8,929 nucleotides of DNA from an uncultured Verrucomicrobiota bacterium (GTDB taxonomy: Bacteria > Verrucomicrobiota > Verrucomicrobiia > Limisphaerales > UBA9464), in assembly GCA_903925515.1 (NCBI GenBank), contig CAIYFP010000253.1, positions 1 through 8,929 on the forward strand, written 5' to 3'. How positions within the stretch are numbered: the stretch's first letter is position 1; each line of letters starts with the position of its first letter. Of this stretch, positions 5,640 through 8,929 are shown piece after piece. Under the pieces are notes generated by a model. The model was not told the origin of the DNA and made no database searches. It saw only the letters and a list, made by a program, of their open reading frames with translations. Position numbers and translations under genes: made by a program.

Positions 5640-5835
5640 CGAAGACCGGCGAGAACGTCTGCTGCAGTCGCCATGAGGCCGTCGTCCCGGCGGAAGTCCG
5701 CCCGGCCCGCCTCGCCAGCTCGCAGGCCCTGTTCGCAAGGTTGGCGTCGAGGTGGCGCTCCGGGAGGAGGCGGAGGCGGGTGTCGTTGACGACGAGGCCG
5801 GGCCAACGAGGCGGGAGGATTTGGATGCCTGACAT
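5640..5835 (-). pseudogene. Decayed fragment resembling DruA/DUF4338 proteins
   Basis: Read on the minus strand from 5835, the frame gives a run with RWPGLVVNDTRLRLLPER, then NLANRACELARR, then WRLQQTFSP. From memory of the DruA/DUF4338 family, the core typically reads VxNxTRFLILP, then NLASRVLxLxxRR, then LxETFVDP, in that order and spacing, so I read this as a remnant. The conserved regions before and after the core are missing, and the surrounding frame turns into low-complexity Arg/Pro/Ser sequence. This points to truncation at both ends, possibly with frameshifts. Intact relatives include the Druantia defence protein DruA and proteins linked to transposases. The fragment sits in the gap between the cytochrome/LRR gene and the RND transporter gene and is antisense to both. 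The identification is by eye, without an alignment. Confidence 0.42.
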
Positions 5836-5910
5836 GGGGGCGGGGTGTCGGCAGGATGCCCCGGGTTGAGCGCACGGTTCCAGAGCATCGGCGAGGCCTC
5901 GGGCGTGACG

Positions 5911-5921
5911 AGGGGGCGAGG
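5911..5921 (+). promoter_or_regulatory. Ribosome-binding site that fixes the RND transporter start
   Basis: AGGGGGCGAGG ends six bases before ATG 5928. It is the clearest Shine-Dalgarno-like site in the window and favours 5928 over the in-frame ATG at 5856, which lies inside a small palindrome (GGCA/TGCC, 5850-5860). Confidence 0.6.
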
Positions 5922-5927
5922 CAGGCC

Positions 5928-8840
5928 ATGAGCAGCAAGGGCAAGGCAACCATTGCGGTCCGTGCGTTGTCATGGCTGGCCGGTGCGGTCTGTCGTCGGC
6001 CCGGCTGGTTCGCATGGCCGCAACTGGCTTTGTTCGTGGCTTCGGTGCTGTTCACGGTGTTCCGGCTGGGGTTCGACCTCGACCGCAACGCGTTGGTGGG
6101 CGAGGACAAGCCGTCGCACCGGAACTTCCTCGCGATGCGCAGGGAGTTCCCGGGGCAGGACGACATCGTCGTGGTGGTGGAAAGCGACGACGTGGAGAAG
6201 AACCGGCAGTTCGTGGAGCGGCTGGGGGCTCGGCTGGAGGCGGAGTCCACGGCAAGGAACCCAACGAACCTTTTCGGCGAAGTTTTCTACAAGGGTGACC
6301 TGCGGTTGATGGGTTCCAAGGCGTTGCTGTTCTCGCCCCAGACGAACCTCGTGGAGTTTGCCCGGGTGCTGGGCGAGTACCGACCGTTCCTGGAGCGGTT
6401 CACGTCGGCCACCAACTTGCCGTCCTTGTTCCGGCAGGTGAACCAGATCATTCGCGCGACGGGCCGTGAGCGAAGCGCGCAGACGGACCGGTTCGTGCAG
6501 ATGTTGCCGGCGATGGAGCGGCTGCTGCGGATGATGACGGCGTCGTTGTCGCGTCCCGGCAACCCGCCGTCGCCCGGCGTCGAGGCGTTGTTCGGCGGCG
6601 GGGCGGAGGCGGAGCGGGAGAAGTACATCACGTTTGCCGGGGGGCGGCTGTACTTGGTCTCGGCGCGTCCGCGGCTGGTGGAGGTGGGTCCCGGGGATGT
6701 TTCGCGGACGTGGTGGGAGCGCCTTGCGGGGCGTCCGGCCGCGGCGACGCCGGAACGGGTGCAGGCCGAGAAGTTCTCGCGTCAGGGTAGCGTCAACGGC
6801 GCGGCCATTGGGCGGGTTCGGGAGCTGGTGGCGCAGGTGCGGGAGGAGGTGCCGGGCGTCAACCTTGGGGTGACGGGCGAATCCGTGCTGGACCGGGACG
6901 AGATGGAGCAGTCGCAGGTGGACTCGACGGTGGCGACGGTGCTGGCGCTGGTCTTGTGCGCGGTGATCTTCGTGGTGGGGTACCGGCAGACGGGACGGCC
7001 CTTGAAGGCGACGCTGTGCCTTGTCGTGGGGCTGGGCTACACGATGGGCTGGACGACTTTGGCAATCGGGCACCTGAACATCCTGACGATCACGTTCGTT
7101 CCGATGCTGGTGGGGCTGGCGATTGACTTCGGGGTGCACCTCGTGACGCGGTTCGAGGAGGAATTACGGCAGGGACGCACGACGGAGGAAGCGATGTTCA
7201 AGGCCATCGTGTTCACCGGTCAGGGCATCTTCACGGGCTGCTTCACCACGGCCGGGGCATTCCTTGCGATGTCGCTGACGGAGTTTCGTGGCATCCGGGA
7301 GATGGGGGTCATCACGGGCGGCGGCATGATCCTGTGCCTGGTGCCGATGATCACGTTGCTGCCGGTGCTGTTGTTGCGCGGACGGCAGAACGAGGCGGAC
7401 CGGGCGCTCGCCCGCGCGGAGTCGGGAGCGGCGACGGGATCCACGGCGGGGGCCGGCGGCGCGGTGGCGATGGACGCGCGGGCGCGGCTGGAGCGGCTGT
7501 GGCTGGACCGGCCGCGCACGGTCCTGGGGGTGACGCTCGGCGTGAGCTTGTTGGCGGCCATCAAGCTCCCGGCGGTGACCTTCGACTACAACCTCCTGCA
7601 CATGCAGAACGAGGGGCTCGCGTCGGTCGCCTACGAGCACAAGCTGATTGCCTCGGCGGAAAAGGCCGTGCTGTACGGCGCGATGGTGGCGGACACCCTC
7701 GAGGAGGCGGCGGACCTTGAACGGAGGGCGCGGGCGTTGCCCACCGTTTCCACGACGGACTCGATGGCGCGGTTCCTGTCCGAGGACCAGGTCGAGAAGC
7801 TGCGGCTGGTGGGCGAGGTGAAGTCGGCGGTGGCGGGCCTGCGGTTTGCGGACGTGGACGGCGGGCCGGTGGATCTCGGGGACCTCAACCTGCGGCTCAT
7901 GGCCCTCGGCGGCTACATGGGCTTCGCGGAGGACGCGTTGAAGGGCGAGGGCGACGATGCGCTCAGGAAGCAGGTCCGGGCGTTGAGGGAGGCGGTGACG
8001 GACCTTTTGGCGGCGCTGTCGCGGGGAGATGGCGCGCGTCACGCGGACAAGCTCGGCGCTTTCCAGCGTGCGTTCCTCGGGGAACTCCGCGAGCTGATCG
8101 CGGCGGTGCGCGACCAGGACAACTCGGGCGCGCTGCGCGTGGACGACCTTCCGCCGGCCTTGCGGAGCCGGTTCGTGGGCAAGACCGGCCGGCACCTCGT
8201 GCAGGTGTACCCAAGAAGCAACGTGTGGAACCGGGCGGAGCAGGAAGCGTTCGTGCGGGACCTGCGAACGGTGGACCCGAAGGCGACGGGGACGCCCGTT
8301 CAGTTGTACGAGTACACGTCGTTGCTGAAGGACTCGTACGTGGAGGCGGCATGGTGGGCGTTGGGGGCCATTGTGATCTTGGTCTTCCTGCATTTCCGGG
8401 CGGTGTTGCCGGTGTTGCTCTCGCTGTTGCCGGTGGCGGTGGGGGCGTTGTGGATGGTGGGCTTCATGGGTTGGACGGGCATCCCCTTCAACCCCGCGAA
8501 CATCATGACGCTGCCCTTGGTGATCGGAATCGGGGTGACGAACGGCATCCACATCCTGAACCGGTTCGCCGAGGAACGAAGCCCGGGCATCCTCGCCAAG
8601 AGCACGGGCAAGGCGGTGCTGGTGTCGGGCCTCACCACGATCGCGGGCTTCGGGAGCCTCATCGTGGGCGAGCATCGCGGCATCCAGAGCCTTGGCTGGG
8701 TGATGGCCGTGGGGACGGCAACGTGCATGGTTGCGGGCCTGACCTTTCTCCCGGCCGTCCTGACGTTGCGGGAGGGCATGGCGGCCCCGGCAGCCGACGA
8801 GGCCGGCACAGCGAGCGAGGACGACGACGCAGCGGCCTGA
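5928..8840 (+). CDS. MMPL/HpnN-like RND superfamily transporter
   Basis: This 970-residue inner-membrane protein has the duplicated RND layout: one membrane helix, a large periplasmic loop, five helices, then the same again. Helix 1 is near 32-48. Loop 1 runs to about 334, with helices at about 335-351, 361-381, 385-406, 430-450 and 457-484. Helix 7 is near 530-546 and loop 2 runs to about 805. The last five helices lie at about 806-823, 826-844, 853-876, 896-914 and 922-945. Helix 4 carries D400 (VGLAIDFGVHLVTRF), the expected proton-relay acid. The matching site in the second half reads GIGVTNGIHILNRF and lacks Asp. The family moves lipids or other hydrophobic molecules using proton flow; HpnN moves hopanoids to the outer membrane. 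No hopanoid genes are in the window, so the substrate is open. The acidic, Ala-rich end (951-970) is typical of unstructured tails. The start at 5928 is supported by a ribosome-binding site. Confidence 0.9.
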   Translation: MSSKGKATIAVRALSWLAGAVCRRPGWFAWPQLALFVASVLFTVFRLGFDLDRNALVGEDKPSHRNFLAMRREFPGQDDIVVVVESDDVEKNRQFVERLGARLEAESTARNPTNLFGEVFYKGDLRLMGSKALLFSPQTNLVEFARVLGEYRPFLERFTSATNLPSLFRQVNQIIRATGRERSAQTDRFVQMLPAMERLLRMMTASLSRPGNPPSPGVEALFGGGAEAEREKYITFAGGRLYLVSARPRLVEVGPGDVSRTWWERLAGRPAAATPERVQAEKFSRQGSVNGAAIGRVRELVAQVREEVPGVNLGVTGESVLDRDEMEQSQVDSTVATVLALVLCAVIFVVGYRQTGRPLKATLCLVVGLGYTMGWTTLAIGHLNILTITFVPMLVGLAIDFGVHLVTRFEEELRQGRTTEEAMFKAIVFTGQGIFTGCFTTAGAFLAMSLTEFRGIREMGVITGGGMILCLVPMITLLPVLLLRGRQNEADRALARAESGAATGSTAGAGGAVAMDARARLERLWLDRPRTVLGVTLGVSLLAAIKLPAVTFDYNLLHMQNEGLASVAYEHKLIASAEKAVLYGAMVADTLEEAADLERRARALPTVSTTDSMARFLSEDQVEKLRLVGEVKSAVAGLRFADVDGGPVDLGDLNLRLMALGGYMGFAEDALKGEGDDALRKQVRALREAVTDLLAALSRGDGARHADKLGAFQRAFLGELRELIAAVRDQDNSGALRVDDLPPALRSRFVGKTGRHLVQVYPRSNVWNRAEQEAFVRDLRTVDPKATGTPVQLYEYTSLLKDSYVEAAWWALGAIVILVFLHFRAVLPVLLSLLPVAVGALWMVGFMGWTGIPFNPANIMTLPLVIGIGVTNGIHILNRFAEERSPGILAKSTGKAVLVSGLTTIAGFGSLIVGEHRGIQSLGWVMAVGTATCMVAGLTFLPAVLTLREGMAAPAADEAGTASEDDDAAA

Positions 8841-8877
8841 CCCTTGCACCGGATCGATCAGACGGGTAAGGGCGCGG

Positions 8878-8920
8878 TCCCAGGGCCTGCGCGCCTGGGA
8901 GCGCGGCCGTCCCCGGCCGC
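8878..8920. repeat. Paired GC-rich hairpins after the RND transporter gene
   Basis: TCCCAGG (8878-8884) pairs with CCTGGGA (8894-8900), and two bases later GCGGCCG (8903-8909) pairs with CGGCCGC (8914-8920) across a TCCC loop. Both stems are perfect. There is no T tract, and the first stem starts 37 bases after the stop codon. They could help end transcription. The form, CTGGGAGCGCGG followed by a GC palindrome, looks to me like a dispersed intergenic repeat of Verrucomicrobiota genomes, but that is from memory and the element may continue past the window edge. Confidence 0.5.
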
Positions 8921-8929
8921 CGCAGGGCG

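Noticed and set aside
5856..5927. Longer N-terminus of the RND transporter from ATG 5856
   Set aside because: The added residues are charged and without RND character, the ATG lies in a palindrome, and ATG 5928 has a good ribosome-binding site.
5928..8840. Naming the transporter HpnN outright
   Set aside because: The layout fits, but no hopanoid genes are in view and other MMPL-type lipid exporters share these features.
7164..8849. Minus-strand 561-codon open frame inside the RND transporter gene
   Set aside because: It is Arg/His/Gln-rich antisense of a clear transporter with full RND motifs.

Overview
The window is high in GC, roughly two thirds by eye. It reads like a chromosomal piece from a Verrucomicrobiota bacterium, perhaps of the Pedosphaera/Limisphaerales type; a Planctomycetota origin is the main alternative. 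The clues are a secreted protein that joins a planctomycete-type cytochrome c domain to leucine-rich repeats, a large MMPL/HpnN-like RND transporter, a decayed DruA/DUF4338-like fragment, several GC-rich hairpin repeats between genes, and few clear Shine-Dalgarno sites. No rRNA, tRNA, CRISPR array or intact mobile element was found. The taxonomic call is an inference.

Layout. Positions 1-486 carry no convincing gene but hold five closely spaced stem-loops (77-238) and a likely intrinsic terminator (411-445, minus strand) for the next gene. A conserved-looking protein of unknown function lies at 487-1032 (minus). A 655-base gap (1033-1687) follows, with a diverged second copy of a 27-bp repeat and small inverted repeats. 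Next come a NarL/FixJ-type response regulator (1688-2458, plus) and a secreted parvulin-type peptidyl-prolyl isomerase (2433-3413, minus), whose 3' ends overlap by 26 bp. Divergent from the isomerase is a small Trp/Met-rich membrane protein (3647-4258, plus). It is followed by the cytochrome c/LRR protein (4455-5483), a gap with the decayed DruA-like fragment (about 5640-5835, minus), and the 970-residue RND transporter (5928-8840). The window ends in another pair of GC-rich hairpins (8878-8920).

How the genes relate. There is no obvious multi-gene operon. The four plus-strand genes are separated by gaps or lie next to opposite-strand genes. Three products act in or beyond the cell envelope: the isomerase in the periplasm, the cytochrome/LRR protein exported, and the RND pump in the inner membrane. 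The response regulator is an orphan here, with no histidine kinase in view. Plus-strand genes favour G-ending codons and minus-strand genes C-ending codons, which fits a strand-wide GC skew.

I did not find a clear new multi-gene system. The least explained items are the membrane protein packed with CATGG motifs, the unknown 181-residue protein, the hairpin clusters and the 11-bp direct repeat before the response regulator.
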